Of a DNA stretch of 64,000 nt, positions 1-12,024 are shown one piece after another (within the stretch, counting starts at the first letter, position 1; each line of letters opens with the position of its first letter). The DNA is from Cavenderia fasciculata (lineage: Eukaryota; Evosea; Eumycetozoa; Acytosteliales; Cavenderiaceae). The position numbers were made by a program, and so were the translations under genes. Under the pieces are notes generated by a model. That model was not told where the DNA came from. It saw only the letters and a program-made list of their open reading frames with translations, and did no database searches. The stretch spans positions 2,230,054 to 2,294,053 of the forward strand of contig NW_004457695.1 of assembly GCF_000203815.1 (NCBI RefSeq), written 5' to 3'.

Positions 1-1486
1 TTTGATGATTTATCTAAATGAAACCGTCTTGTATTTATATGTTTGGTTTGGCCAAAGGAAAGGGTGAGCTCACTACCACTCGCGAGAGAGATCTCTCGCT
101 CTCTCGCTCTTATTCGTTCAAATTAAAACTCTTTAAAGCATGTATAGCCAAGAGATGTATGCCAAGATTAAAGATATCGACGATTTGAGCGATCCCCTAC
201 GCCAACGATCGTTGTTACCATGCTACAATGTTGATAAAAATAACTCTTGGTCATCGAATCAATGGAATGATCGTTTGTCATAGGTACCCTTGCATATATC
301 TACAAATAGCACAGTCGTGTACCTGTGTGTGCGCGTGTGTGTGGTTTACTTTAAAGTAGTGGAGAGTGCCAAATATTTAGCCTTAAATGTCTATTGACAA
401 TCTAAAAACGACGTTGGTGATATGGTTGATTGATCAGTGATTTGCTGCTTTGCTTTGTTGTTATTGTAAAACAAGAAAAAGTAAAAGGGTGGGTAGACAA
501 GAAGCAGGCGGTTGAGTACCATGTCAATGGTTGGGTGACAAAAGTAGGGTGCGTGGTTGATGTAATCACAACAATCGACCACCCCTACTCTCGGACAACA
601 TTCTACTAGTGTCAACCACCATCCACCTCTTGTTGAGGGTTATGGGGAGTGATGGTTAGGGGTAGGCAGAAGCTATTGATTCTTTCAATCTGTCTTGAAA
701 CCTAGGGGTGATTGAATATCCCTCCAAACGTAAATTCAAACGACGCGACTTTTAATAATCCCGATTGAAATCACAGAGAGATAAAAAGAGATAAACCAAC
801 AACAGAAGTTGTAGTACTGCATCAAAGATCATCCATCTTTATCTTCTGCTGAAGCTGTAAAAAATTGTGGTGTGTTTCAAAAAAAATCAGAAACCCAGAT
901 AGATTTGCAGCTGATCAATCTTTTAACAGTTTGACAAAAATTATCCACTATTAACTACGGATAAAAAACACACCTCCCTCAAACAAGCACACCTCCCCAA
1001 TGATTATGGAAAAGGGGGGATGCAGTATCATGAATCGATTGACGATGAGTATTGGCATTTCCTCTTTCATGTTGAGAGAGAGAGATAAAAAGTGAATCCT
1101 ATTCTTATCGTTTCTAGAATAAGGAAACAATTGTTAAGGACAAATAAAGGATAGATATTATCTCCATTAGCTTCTATTTGCAGAGATAGTTTTAAATGGT
1201 AAATTGTTAAAAATAGTTGTACAAGTGCAATACGATGGGGAGAATAAAGAGAGTATGACAGTGTTGCAGATCTTTTAGAAAAACTGTTGGGCAGAACCAT
1301 TGCAACATTTGCCATCATGATAGGAAGGAATCGTATCAAAGTCAAGACATCCAATCTTTTGTTGGAACGAACCACCAATAAAGAATAAGGAGCTGTATTT
1401 ACTTAGACAAGTCTTTGTGTCATCTTTATTTTATGAATAATTGTTTTTTAATATAAAAATAATAGTTCCACATAAGTATTCCTCCT
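1..1486. other. Intergenic, no supported gene
   Basis: AT-rich DNA with short purine or pyrimidine repeats, including a small GAGA/TCTC inverted repeat near 82-99 and a GT-rich stretch near 325-342. Short open frames exist on the minus strand, near 391-615 and 1067-1378. They have no recognisable motifs or typical gene-start context, so I do not call them genes. Confidence 0.5.
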
Positions 1487-1942
1487 TTATGTAATTGTAA
1501 ATAAATCCTTCTCCGAATAGATGTGGGGAGCTGCTTTACGGAAAATATTTTCTCTTGTTCTCCACACCAAATCATCATCTAATCCAAGCTCTGCACATTT
1601 TCCAACTACGTGTGTTAAACGGGACAACATCTTCGCAGCATTTTCGCTTGCTGTTTTGAGTTCCTCGTTATGGTTGAATCTTCTGTTGACCTCGGTGTTA
1701 CTGTATAACCCGCCTATCTTCTTCATTGAAGTAATTGTATTATCGATACACTTCTCTTTGCCACACACTGAGGCAAGCTTCTTGTTTGATTCTATATACT
1801 TGGTGGTGACTTTCTCTAACCTTAATCTAAGAGATAAGTGTTTTCCCCATGTCTTGGTGTTTCTTTTGTTATTGAATGAGGGGTTGAGTATTTTGATTGT
1901 AGCTTTAGGTACTTTTTTTTGTTTGTTTTGAAGACATGACAA
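1487..1942 (-). CDS. Unidentified small protein or exon
   Basis: An open frame of about 150 codons with a plausible soluble composition: a basic N-terminal half (KKVPKATIKILNPSFNNKR), then an amphipathic C-terminal half rich in Ala, Glu, Leu and Arg. No family is recognised. The frame has no ATG at its left end. The nearest upstream ATG (1935-1937) is in another frame, separated by a run of eight A on the coding strand. The segment may therefore be an internal exon, a gene with a homopolymer length difference, or a remnant. The opposite strand is also open but reads as a Leu/Phe/Ser-rich shadow. Low confidence. Confidence 0.35.
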   Translation of the reverse strand: MSCLQNKQKKVPKATIKILNPSFNNKRNTKTWGKHLSLRLRLEKVTTKYIESNKKLASVCGKEKCIDNTITSMKKIGGLYSNTEVNRRFNHNEELKTASENAAKMLSRLTHVVGKCAELGLDDDLVWRTRENIFRKAAPHIYSEKDLFTIT

Positions 1943-2077
1943 TATTATAAGATGGTGAGAAGAATATATTATTTCTTATTAATTTAAGAGTAGTGTTGTA
2001 GGATTATTCATCAATTCTTTTTCAAATCTTTTTCACACATCAATTCTTTATCACTTCATAATAATAATAATATTACA

Positions 2078-2598
2078 ATGGCACACAAAGCTTTGTTCGA
2101 ACCTTACCGAAACCCCGTCCGTCAGACAGCAACCAACCGTCAGCTATATGCCATAGTATATGACATTGAAACCCCTCCACCAGCTCCAGAGTAAAACCCA
2201 GCCACCTCCTCCCCCCTGGCCACAGAGACGCAAACATACAAAGTAGACAAACATTCTACAATCGTATTGGGGCAGCACTCTTGGCCATGGGTTACACAAA
2301 TGACCAATATTCAATGTACACACGTGAGTGTACGGAGGCCCAAGCACTAAATGATGCGTACACCATCCACCTTCGTGCCAAAACCCAATGGATGCCATGG
2401 TGTATGCTCAGATTGCACGTCGTCAAGCTCATTACCCAGTAATCTGTTTATCCACTCGCCCTCCATGTTCCTGTCCCCAATCAAGGTGGTGATGAAGATG
2501 ATGGAGATGATGAAGATGATGGAGATGACCAAGGGGACACTAAGGGTAATGAATTAGATAAAGAGTTGGCACAGAAAATGCAAATTAAAAATACATAA
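2078..2598 (+). pseudogene. Broken unidentified gene in a GC-rich island
   Basis: A typical dictyostelid gene start (AATAATAATATTACAATGG) opens a coding-looking stretch on the plus strand in locally GC-richer DNA. Neighbouring segments read like protein, including one with MGYTNDQYSMYTRE and an acidic tail with Glu/Asp/Gly repeats ending near 2598. They are not in one uninterrupted frame; it looks broken about twice. I recognise no family. Short competing frames on both strands read as shadows. It could be a decayed host gene or a fragment of a mobile element; the sequence alone does not decide. Confidence 0.35.
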
Positions 2599-2758
2599 AT
2601 ATTCTACCAAAGCTCTCCCTCGGGAGAATTCATTACTATTCCAACCATGCTCTTATAAAAGAGCTTATCCATAAATATAATTATAAATAAATCTTTTTAG
2701 AATGATTTTTTGCCTATATCATTCACTTCTATTAAAAGGCAACTAAAAAAACTTTATT

Positions 2759-2923
2759 TTAATAACTGTTGGATTCATCATCGGTGTTGTAGTCGCTATC
2801 TTCGAAATAGGATCGAAAATCATGATTGGCAATAAAGGTCGTCATCATATTCATAAACCTTTTCACTAATTTGTTGCATGCACCACCACCAGTCACACAT
2901 CGTGTATCCACAACACTCATCAT
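2759..2923 (-). CDS. Possible 54-residue micro-protein
   Basis: A minus-strand frame starts with two Met codons (MMSVVDTRCV), has a mid-section NKLVKRFMNMMTTF, and ends with an acidic tyrosine-rich tail (EDSDYNTDDESNSY). An in-frame stop lies just upstream of the first ATG. Composition looks protein-like, but there is no family match that I know and the frame is short enough to occur by chance. It could also be the last exon of an unannotated gene, because a GTAAGTAAG donor-like string lies about 25 bases upstream of the ATG. Confidence 0.25.
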   Translation of the reverse strand: MMSVVDTRCVTGGGACNKLVKRFMNMMTTFIANHDFRSYFEDSDYNTDDESNSY

Positions 2924-3733
2924 TATAAATAGAGATTTTCTTACTTACAAACATTTTTCATTCTTTTGTACCTACCTACCTACCTGCCTTGTAGTATTAG
3001 TATAAACCCTACCCTTCAAAGATTTCATTTCTTTGTTTAAATATCGAATATGATTCTGATGGATCAATCAAACAATGATATCTATCATGACTTTATAGGA
3101 TCCAGGAAATAATATTATAATTCTAGAAATGAAGTAGAAGAAAAAAGTAAAGGTAATGGGAAGAGATAGAGAGATAGAGAGTGTGTGTGAGAGAAGAGAA
3201 GTAATATTTACAATACTACAAATATTTCTTTCTTTTTTCATACCAATATTTTTGAGAACTCACTATCATTGACCCACTCACACAAGTTATGATTGGAAAA
3301 CAAAAAATACAGAGATATAATTTTGAAACCAAAAACGCGGTCACCTTACTTTTCACTTTTCAACACATACAATTATAAATAAATATTATTATTCGTTTGT
3401 ATTTTTATTCTTCTTTTTCTTCTTACAGTCTACTACTAGCTACTTTCTTTTTCTTCTATTTACTTTCTATTAGATTATTTATTTATTTATTTATATTTAT
3501 TGTATTTAGTTGTTATTTTTCTTTTTTTCATTTATATCTGTATCACTCTTAACAGCAAACCAAACAATAATCACATCAACGTCTTCTTTTTTTCATCATC
3601 ACTAGTTAGTTAGTTATTCCTTTCTCATCATCATTATAGTCGCGTCTTTTTTAAAACAACCTTTATATATATTATTACAACAACAAAACATACACACATA
3701 TATACAACTACAACTATATAACTCTACAATAGT
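2924..3733. other. Intergenic and probable kinase promoter
   Basis: No gene seen. Contains repeated CTAC near 2970-2990, GA-rich tracts near 3165-3200, and TTTA repeats near 3475-3500. Long T-rich stretches precede the kinase start, as is common in dictyostelid promoters. Confidence 0.5.
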
Positions 3734-5313
3734 ATGACAGTACATACAGAAAAGACAATTTACGATGACTATGAAATTACAGATATTATTGGAGAGTATG
3801 TAAAGTACAACGATGAGCAGAGGTAGTTTGTGGGGGAGGAGTATACTGTATACTGCAAACTGCAAAGATAAGATAATACTTTTTAAAAAACCTAAAGTAC
3901 TAACCTTTTTCTTTTTATTTTTCTTCATTTATCTTTAGGGGAACATTTTCGACAGTTACTTTAGCATATCATAAAAACACATTAGAGAAATATGCAGTAA
4001 AGATTATAGACAAGGAATTTTTGAATAGCCATCGACGAGAGATGGTGGATTGGGAGATATCGATCCTCTCGAAATGCGACCACCCTAGTATTGTCGAGTT
4101 TATAGAATGCTACGAGTCGGAGCAAGACATTTGCCTGGTGCTCGAGTGGGTGCCGAGCGGCGACCTCTTTGATCGAATCATCAAGGGAGGGGTGTTTAGC
4201 GAGGACGTTGCACGAGCAACAATGAAGTCGATTCTGTTGGCAGTCGAGTATCTGCACGACCGATCGATTGTCCATCGAGATATCAAGCCCGAGAACATTC
4301 TTTTTCAAGGCGAGGACGGAGATGTAAAATTGGCAGACTTTGGCCTCTCCAAGTACTACGAGGAAGCGGTGGGTATGGACACGGCGTGTGGAACGCCAGT
4401 GTACAGCGCGCCCGAGATTAACAACAACCAGGTCTACCGAAAGGGTGTCGACATTTGGAGTTGTGGATGTATATTGTATTTCATTTTGTTTGGCAGACCG
4501 CCTTTTTACAGTGACGACGAGTCTACCGTCTATCGACTCGTCTCACAGGGTACCTGGGAGTTTCCTCCCAACACCACCGTCAGCGACGACGTCAAAGACT
4601 ATATCGGCAAGCTCTTGGAGCAAGACCCGTCTAAACGTCTAACTGCAAAACAAGCTCTCTCCCATAAATGGATGGGAGATTCAAACTACTACAACAACAA
4701 CCATAACTACAATTCCACACGTATCATAGAAATAGAACCATCATCTTCAGTATTACTACCTACATCAAATCCAGTATCATCATCATCATCATCACAACAA
4801 TGTGGTCTATCGTCATCGTCGTCGTCGTCGTCGTTATCGTCGTTATCGTCATCAATGGCACCAGATCTCCATATTATCGAATCATTCCTAACTCCACAAA
4901 AACCAGAATTCATTCCCACATCTATACGATCATCTTTACAAAGATCTTTTGAACAACATATGCAACAACAACAACAAATTATGCAGCAACAAACTAACAA
5001 TATTAATAACAGCAATAACTATAATCAACCAGAATCAATACCACATATGAGACTAAGTTCTCAGAGTAATTCAACTTTATCTCTTTCATCATCTTCTTCT
5101 TCGATACGAAATTCCAACAGTACGAGTAGTAGTAATCTACTCAAATCACCTATTCGAAATTCTAGTAATCAAACAACAATTCCTTTGTCGCCCCAAAAGT
5201 CTTCACAACCTATATCTATACAAAACTCTCATTTAAGAAACAGTTTAAACTCTTCAGTTGATGCTTTTAGAACAAACAATTCACCAACAATGTTTAATAA
5301 TCCAAATGTCTAA
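3734..5313 (+). CDS. CaMK-type Ser/Thr protein kinase
   Basis: Two exons, 3734-3795 and 3939-5313, giving 478 residues. The intron (GTATG...TTTAG) splits the glycine loop, which reads IIGEGTFSTV once spliced. The lysine is in YAVKIIDKEF, the catalytic loop is HRDIKPEN, the metal site is DFG and the activation segment has CGTPVYSAPE. The catalytic domain covers about residues 13-275 and resembles the CaMK and myosin light-chain kinase group. The C-terminal 200 residues are low-complexity (Ser, Asn, Gln) with no visible calmodulin-binding helix. The ATG at 3734 gives a short leader typical of small CaMKs. Substrate unknown. It is convergent with the deubiquitinase, with under 200 bases between the stops. 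Confidence 0.85.
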
Positions 5314-5507
5314 CTGTGTATAAATAAACCAGACAAACACGTACCTTGTAAAAACAATAATAAACAACAGAGGAAAAAAGAAAAAGAACAAAAGAAATAT
5401 TTTCTTGTTTGTTTGTTTTTTTTTTAAAATAATATATAAATAGACCTCCAAAATATAATGATTCTCTTTTGTTTTTTGTGTAGTTATTTATTTTGGCAAT
5501 TTTTAAT

Positions 5508-8500
5508 TTAATTGGTAGTAGTAGCATTGTTGGTAGTTGTGGTGGTGGTGGTTGATGGAGATGGTTTCTTTAATTCATAAAATAATACATAGGCTTCAGT
5601 AGTTTTAACTTGATGTTCTTCAATCTTGTGATAGGATGAATCACTAATCATATACCATTGATCTCTATTTTTAATAGACGCAGTATAATGACCTGCTCCC
5701 ATTCCTCCCATATGATTCTAAAAAATAAAATAAATAAATAAAATAAATAAAACTATTTCTTTTCTATATCTGTTTTTTTTTGTTGACTTACAGAGACAGC
5801 ATAAAGTTGATAAATTGGTGGAATATCAGTCTTTGATAATACCCATTTTGATAAATCAAAATTATCAAGTGGGAAATCAACATAGGATAAAATCTTTTCA
5901 TGTCTATGATGGAAATGGAATCTCTTTAAATGAATAATAAGAATTTTTGGTAAAGACCAAAGTTCCAATTTTTTGTCACCCTATAAAAAATAAAATAAAA
6001 GAAAATAATTATTAATATCAATTATTATTATTATAAATTATATATATATATATTTGTTTCGTACTTCATTATGTTGTTTACATTGTGGACAAAACCAAGT
6101 ATCATTTGGACCAAGTTTTTCCTTTTTGGTGAACAGAGATAGACAATCATTGAGATTAATTTCTGAACGCATATCTTTTTTGATTGTAACGCTTGCGTCA
6201 TCCTTTACAAATGGCGAACCTTCGAGGATTTCACTGTCACAAAGATACTTGAAAATCTCTGGACGCCAATCAATGGTGACATTGTTGCAGGCTTCACTCC
6301 AAAACTTGGGGTTTTTGAAAATGTCTTTCAAGACTCGGTTGTCACATGGAATTGGACAACCGTTGCAACCGCTGGCACAACGATCACAATTATTGCCATA
6401 GCCATTGGTACTCTTTAATACAAATGGATAGATGCATTCTTCAGATTCATCATTGTCAGTGATTGAACTGGAATCATCTTCGTCGACTCCATATTGACTC
6501 TCTGAATCTGGACTACTACTAACTGGACTCTCTGAAGAATCTTGTGAATTAATACTTCCATTTTCAGTTGTAGTAGCTGTTGTAGTTTGTGATTGTTGTT
6601 GTTGTTGTTGTTGTTGTTGCTGCTGCTGTTGTTGTTGTTGTTGTTGTGGTTGCATATGTCTAAGTAATTCTGCTTTCCAACCTCTCTTTACACGATGACC
6701 AACACGTTCCCAAACCATTTTATAAATTTCTTTACATGTAATTTCGGCAAACTTTACCAAAATAACATATGGCATTAATAATAAATGATTTTTCTTTCTA
6801 TGAATTACATGAAGTCTTGAATATGAATCACCTGCAACTGGTAATTCATATCTAAATAAAATAAAATAAAAAAAAGAATTGTTTTAGTAACTTTTTTTCT
6901 TTTTTTCTTTTTTTTTACATACGCAATGGTAATATCTCTATCTTTAATAAATGATAAATTCTTTTGATCACTTAGAAAAGTATTGATTCTATTATTGTAA
7001 ATTTCGGCCAAAGCCAAACAAGGGGTATCAACACCACACGTTTTGGAGAGTTCATTACGAAGTGAATTGATATAGTCGCGCTTGTTCAACTTTAGACAAT
7101 ATCTGACTGGATCCATAGCATTGTTTAAACAATAAATTCCTTTTGGATCTGGACCCACAGTTCCGGTTGGCTTGCATCTAAAAAGTAATACTTCAAATAC
7201 TCTTTCTGTTGGAACTGGAATTGGTAAAGTAACATACATAAACGTATCAAAAGTAACACTAACTTTTGGACATCTACTACAATTTAATGTACTTTTATAT
7301 TGTCCTAAAATGAAAAGTAATTAATAAAAAAGGTCTTTAGAAACGACATGCTATAATCCTTGATATATTGTTTACCTTGAAATAAATTTACAACAACGGA
7401 TTGATTTCTTTTTAAATAATTATCCCATTGTTCAGATGCTACAACTGAATCTTCTCTAACCTCATTTGTATCTTCTTTTTCTTCAATATATGGTTTCTTT
7501 AAAACTCTAAAGAAAATAAAAAAAAAAAAAAAAAATAAAGTCATTTTAAATTCCTTTTTCTATTTTTCATTCTTACTTGTTTAAGTCTTCATGTAAACCA
7601 TCCAAAAGAAAAGATAAAAGTTCTTGAGAATCTTGTTGTGAAATACCACTAAATTGAGGGGCATATTTACCAATGATCCATTTAAGGTTCTTTGGTGCCA
7701 CATTGGTTTGACCACTCCACATATCCTTCATTAATTTACCAAAATGTTCTGCAATTTGACCTTTCATACCAAGTGGATTTACCTTGTTGATATCACCAAT
7801 ATATTTACCTGTTAGGAAATATTCTACAAATGGTGTTGTATGTGCTAAACACTAAAAAAAATTAAATATTTAATAAATGTTTCTTTGATTTGATTTGATT
7901 TAATTTTTTGACATACTTGTAAAGATGAATTCATAAAACAAGTATTACCAAGATTAGTTAGACCACATGCACCTCTATGCATATAAGCTTGTTCGTCAGA
8001 TGATGATGATACAATTTGCATATTGGTGTTGTTATTATTGTTATTATTAATAGTTTGTGAATCCAATGGTTGTAAATTGGGAGAAGCAATATTGGATGGA
8101 ACATTATTATTATTTTGATGATGTGGAGGAGTTGGAGATGGTGGATTAGAAGAAGAACCTCCAGATTCACCAGTCTTTTTATTACCATCCTTTTTAAGAT
8201 GATGAGTAATACCGCTAAACTTTTTACCAATCTTTGAAATGATTGATTTCGATTGTTCACCAAAATAAAATGATATAATAGTGATAGCTTCAAACTTTAA
8301 ATCTTCCAACGTACAATTGAATTTCTTTAACAACTTTTGTTTGGCTGCTGCCCCAGCAGAACTGTTGCTGCTACTACTGACACTCTTTTTGTTGTTGTTG
8401 TTGTCTGGAGTGATCTTGTACAAGGTAATCTTGGCCGGGTCGAGTAACTCTCGCTTTGCAATGAAATCTCGTACGTCGTTTAAATGATCCTTTCTACTAC

Positions 8501-9278
8501 GTTGGATGATGAATGAGTAGACTTCTCTCTGGTTTTGCTTTTGGTACTCGTTGACCGACGACAGAGTGGGCGAGAGGTTTGGCTGGTTCAGACACTTGAT
8601 CTTGATGAGGATGGGTCGTACCTCGACATACTTGTCATTCTTTAGACCTAGGACTACGACCGATCTCTTGATGGCTGGCCCGCCGCCATACCACTGCACC
8701 AGCAGTTCCCAGATCCTCTGGTTGATGATCTCATAGTCGTCGCGCTCGACCTTGTTTTCGGCAAGGATAGGTTCCTTCTCAGAGTCCATACTAGCAATAA
8801 TATCTTTATTGTTGATCGACTCTGGCTTGGGAACATCAAACTCGGCACTGAGCTTCAAGTTGATCATTCCAGCAGCAGCAGCAGCAGCAGCAGGGGTGCC
8901 CTTGTAGAGATCCGAGTTGACACTAGACTTTGGGCTACCATCATCGTATTTGACCCAACTCTTCCAATGTCCCAACCAACGTGCACTAATCAAATAGACA
9001 GTCTCTCCTGCCGACACTTCTTCTTTCCAATTGTCTCTATATAATTTTCTTTGTAATAATTTTTCTTCATTTGTATCCAATAAATTATTTGTTGAAGGTG
9101 TAGTTGTTGTAGTAGAAGTAGAGGTTGTAGTAGAAGTAGGATCAACTACAACGACGTCATTAACTTTAACCTTTACTGAATCATTATTATTATTATTATT
9201 ATTATTATTTGTTGATGATGATGAGGTTGTATTTTGATGTTGTCCACCTTTGTCATCAGTATCATTGGAATTAACCAT
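5508..9278 (-). CDS. USP4/USP15-type ubiquitin C-terminal hydrolase
   Basis: Seven exons from the ATG at 9278: 7917-9278, 7577-7851, 7376-7506, 6923-7304, 6065-6851, 5792-5980 and 5508-5717; 1111 residues. A DUSP-like N-terminal domain ([20 protein letters not shown]) precedes the USP catalytic core. The Cys box is [16 protein letters not shown], the His box is [10 protein letters not shown], and a Zn-finger CPQCK is present. The [15 protein letters not shown] segment and following text match the USP4/11/15 subfamily closely. It should cleave ubiquitin from conjugates. Low-complexity inserts include Gln and Asn runs, and one Cys-rich insert ([15 protein letters not shown]) lies inside the catalytic region. 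The first intron falls immediately after the Cys box. Function is well supported; the substrate is unknown. Confidence 0.92.
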
Positions 9279-10178
9279 GGTCTCCTACTTTTAAATTAAA
9301 TTACTTTTTACAAATATTATTACACTTCAAGTATAATGATCACTTTCAAGAAGAAGAAGAAGAAGAAGAAGAAGGAAGAGGAATAAGAAGAAGAAGGGAG
9401 TAAAAAGAAGGAATGGTGAAAGAAAGCCAACTGTCTCTCTCTCTCTCTCTCTCTCTTTGCTTTCTCTTGTGTTGGTTTGTTTCTATCTTTAATCTATCAA
9501 CAAATTTGTTATCTATTATCAATGTGACAGTGTTGTCGTCTGTCTCTTTTCTATAGTGTCACTTATCTCTCTTTCTTTCTCTTTCTTTTGTTATTTCTTT
9601 CTTCTCTCCCTACTTAATAATAATAATAATTTAATAATTAAAGAGAAAGATGATTTCTTGTTCTATGTCAGCGTCCCTTCGATCCCATTTTTTTTGTGTT
9701 TGTTTGACTTCAACCTTTGGTGGATGATTTTTTTAATCAGTGAAATCTACTCTTTGAAAGAAATGATCAACTATTATTAGTGCTTTTTCTCGATTCCTAA
9801 AACAAGCTCAAAACAATAAAGAAACAACCAACTTTAAACTCTTCATTCATCATTTGATTAAAATATTTATTAAATTCAATAATAATAATGGAAAAATAGA
9901 GGGAGTTGTCGATGTGAACAATGATCGCAATAATATTATGGCATTCAAGAAAGAAAGAAAGAGAACCTTTTTTGACCAAGTAATAGGTAGTATATCAGTC
10001 GATATTGACGATGATCATCACAACCAACCGATCTTGGGTTGGGGAACAAAGTGTTTCTTTTTTTTTTTTTTTTTTTTAATGTGTTTTAATTTAGTGATAA
10101 TGCAAAGTTATATTCCAAAGATATATATATATTGATTCGTACACATACATACAGCATGTAAATGTAGACCAATATATT
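9279..10178. other. Divergent promoter region with simple repeats
   Basis: Lies between the divergent USP and TPR-like genes. Holds an AAG-repeat stretch near 9350-9375, a CT repeat near 9432-9457, and an uninterrupted T run of about 20 near 10058. No coding frame here has supporting features. Confidence 0.6.
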
Positions 10179-10225
10179 ATGTCTGCCTCTACAATAACAT
10201 CATCATCAACACCAACCAATAATAA

Positions 10226-10299
<74 letters not shown>

Positions 10300-10942
10300 C
10301 CGCTGCTTCAACGACTACACTTGAATACGATACAGATGACTATTATCACAGATTGGATACTACCGTATATGAAGATTCATTGTACAATGAAGAAGAAGAA
10401 GAAGAAGAAGAAGAAGAAGAAGAAGAAGAAGAAGAATGTCTCTTTGAGACAAGAGACAAACAAGTTGCAGAACAATCAGAAGAATCATCTTTACACTCAC
10501 GGACCATCATTGTTCAACAAGACCACCAACCCTCAGTTGATGAAGAAAAAGATGAACATTGTTATCAACTTGAACGTCTTGAACAACAACAAAAGCAACA
10601 AGAGCGAGAACGACATCAACAACAACTACTACAAAAATATACTTTTTCATCATCAACTTCATCTTATAGTTATGTTCCTAATAGTAGTAGTAATAGTAGT
10701 AGTAGTAGTAGTAAAGAATATGTAAATACAACAACCAATAATAATAATAATAATAATAATAATCACCATCATCATTTTAATAGTAATAATAATAATAATA
10801 GTACAACTGTATATACCAATAATCATTTTATTAATAATAATAATAATAATAGATTCAATCCATATCAATATCAAAGTATAGATGAATCATTATTAGAAGC
10901 AGAACTTTATGAACAAAGAATTCAACAACAAAGAAGGCAATT

Positions 10943-10973
<31 letters not shown>

Positions 10974-11769
10974 GAAAGATTATCACAATTTAGACAAAGA
11001 GGTGATATCATATTACTTGTAATATTTTGTATCATTATAATAGCCGATTATAGTGGGTTGGTTGATCATCTATTCAATGCCAACAACTGGTTGTCTATAC
11101 CGGTTCATTATCCACCTCTGAGACCTTGGCAATGCGACAGATCACCTTCAGTATCCGACGAAGCATCACAGTTTCTTGGCAAATTAAATCAACCTCTTCA
11201 CGAACAACAACAGGATCGACTTGTTCGATTCGGTGGCGACGAAAGATTGGCCAATTTCTTTGACCAATATACATTTTACAATAACAAAGGAGATGTAGAG
11301 AGTACCATTAGGGTACTCTTTGATATTCTAGCATATTATCCATATGATTGTAGCGCAAGATTTAGAGCCGGTCAATTATTAGTTGCTATTGTAAGTAAAA
11401 GGAGAAAAGAAAAGAAAAGAAAAAAAAAGAAAAGAAAAACTTTTAATATTTATTCTAATCCTTATTTATATTCTTATTCATTAGAAAGATAAGAATCAAA
11501 CCAATTTAACACAAGGTGAACATATGTTAAAGTCAGCGTTGGCATGTGAACGATGGATCAAGATTCCATATATAGAGGAATTATATTATTTCTATATAAG
11601 TAATCATAGGTATCATGATGCACTAGATATTATATCTAGAGCTGTCATATTCTATCCAAATGATTCCAACATTTTAAAACTCCAAAGCAAAATTGTTTCC
11701 ATCATCTCGCAATTCAACAATTTTGATTTCTCAAAGGATTTGGGTTATTGTCATTCTTATAGTCAATAA
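10179..11769 (+). CDS. Low-complexity membrane protein with TPR-like C-terminus
   Basis: Two exons, 10179-11390 and 11485-11769, giving 498 residues. Most of the N-terminal 270 residues are homopolymeric: about 25 Ser coded almost only by AGT, about 17 Glu coded by GAA, plus Asn and Gln tracts. A hydrophobic segment (IILLVIFCIIIIADYSGLV) near residue 285 is probably a single membrane anchor. The conserved C-terminal 190 residues are helical and TPR-like, with repeated spacing of Tyr-Pro-turn motifs (ILAYYPYDCSARFRAGQLL and AVIFYPNDSNILKLQ). No named family is recognised. A decayed copy of its 3' end lies at 16354-16466 beyond the next gene. Confidence 0.75.
10227..10298 (+). repeat. AGT trinucleotide repeat encoding poly-Ser
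   Basis: A nearly pure AGT run in frame inside exon 1 of the TPR-like membrane protein gene. A GAA run lies at about 10389-10436 in the same exon. Use of one codon throughout suggests replication-slippage expansion. Confidence 0.9.
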
Positions 11770-12024
11770 CACCATTTGAAAAAGTACAAGTATAGTTGGA
11801 AGAATAAATATTAATTTAGTATCATTGCTAAGAAATATTCCAAGGCCACCCAGATAAGATATCTTATCTTTTTTTTTGCCAGAATTCTGGTTGTGTCTTT
11901 TCGTTGTTTTTTTTTTTTTACGAAAAATGTTGATGATCGTTGGTCAACTCACTCGGATTGATGAGCCTCACAAGTCAGTATTATTATCTTATCAATCACA
12001 CACAATTTATTCAATACAACAACA

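Noticed and set aside
1067-1378. 103-codon minus-strand open frame
   Set aside because: Hydrophobic Leu/Ser mix without signal, domain or gene-start context; both strands are partly open.
2081-2170. tRNA-like GGTTCGAAC box on the minus strand
   Set aside because: No T-stem pairing around the box, no acceptor stem and no proper A box spacing.
9854-10135. 93-codon open frame before the TPR-like gene
   Set aside because: Contains a Phe run from a T homopolymer and covers the probable promoter.
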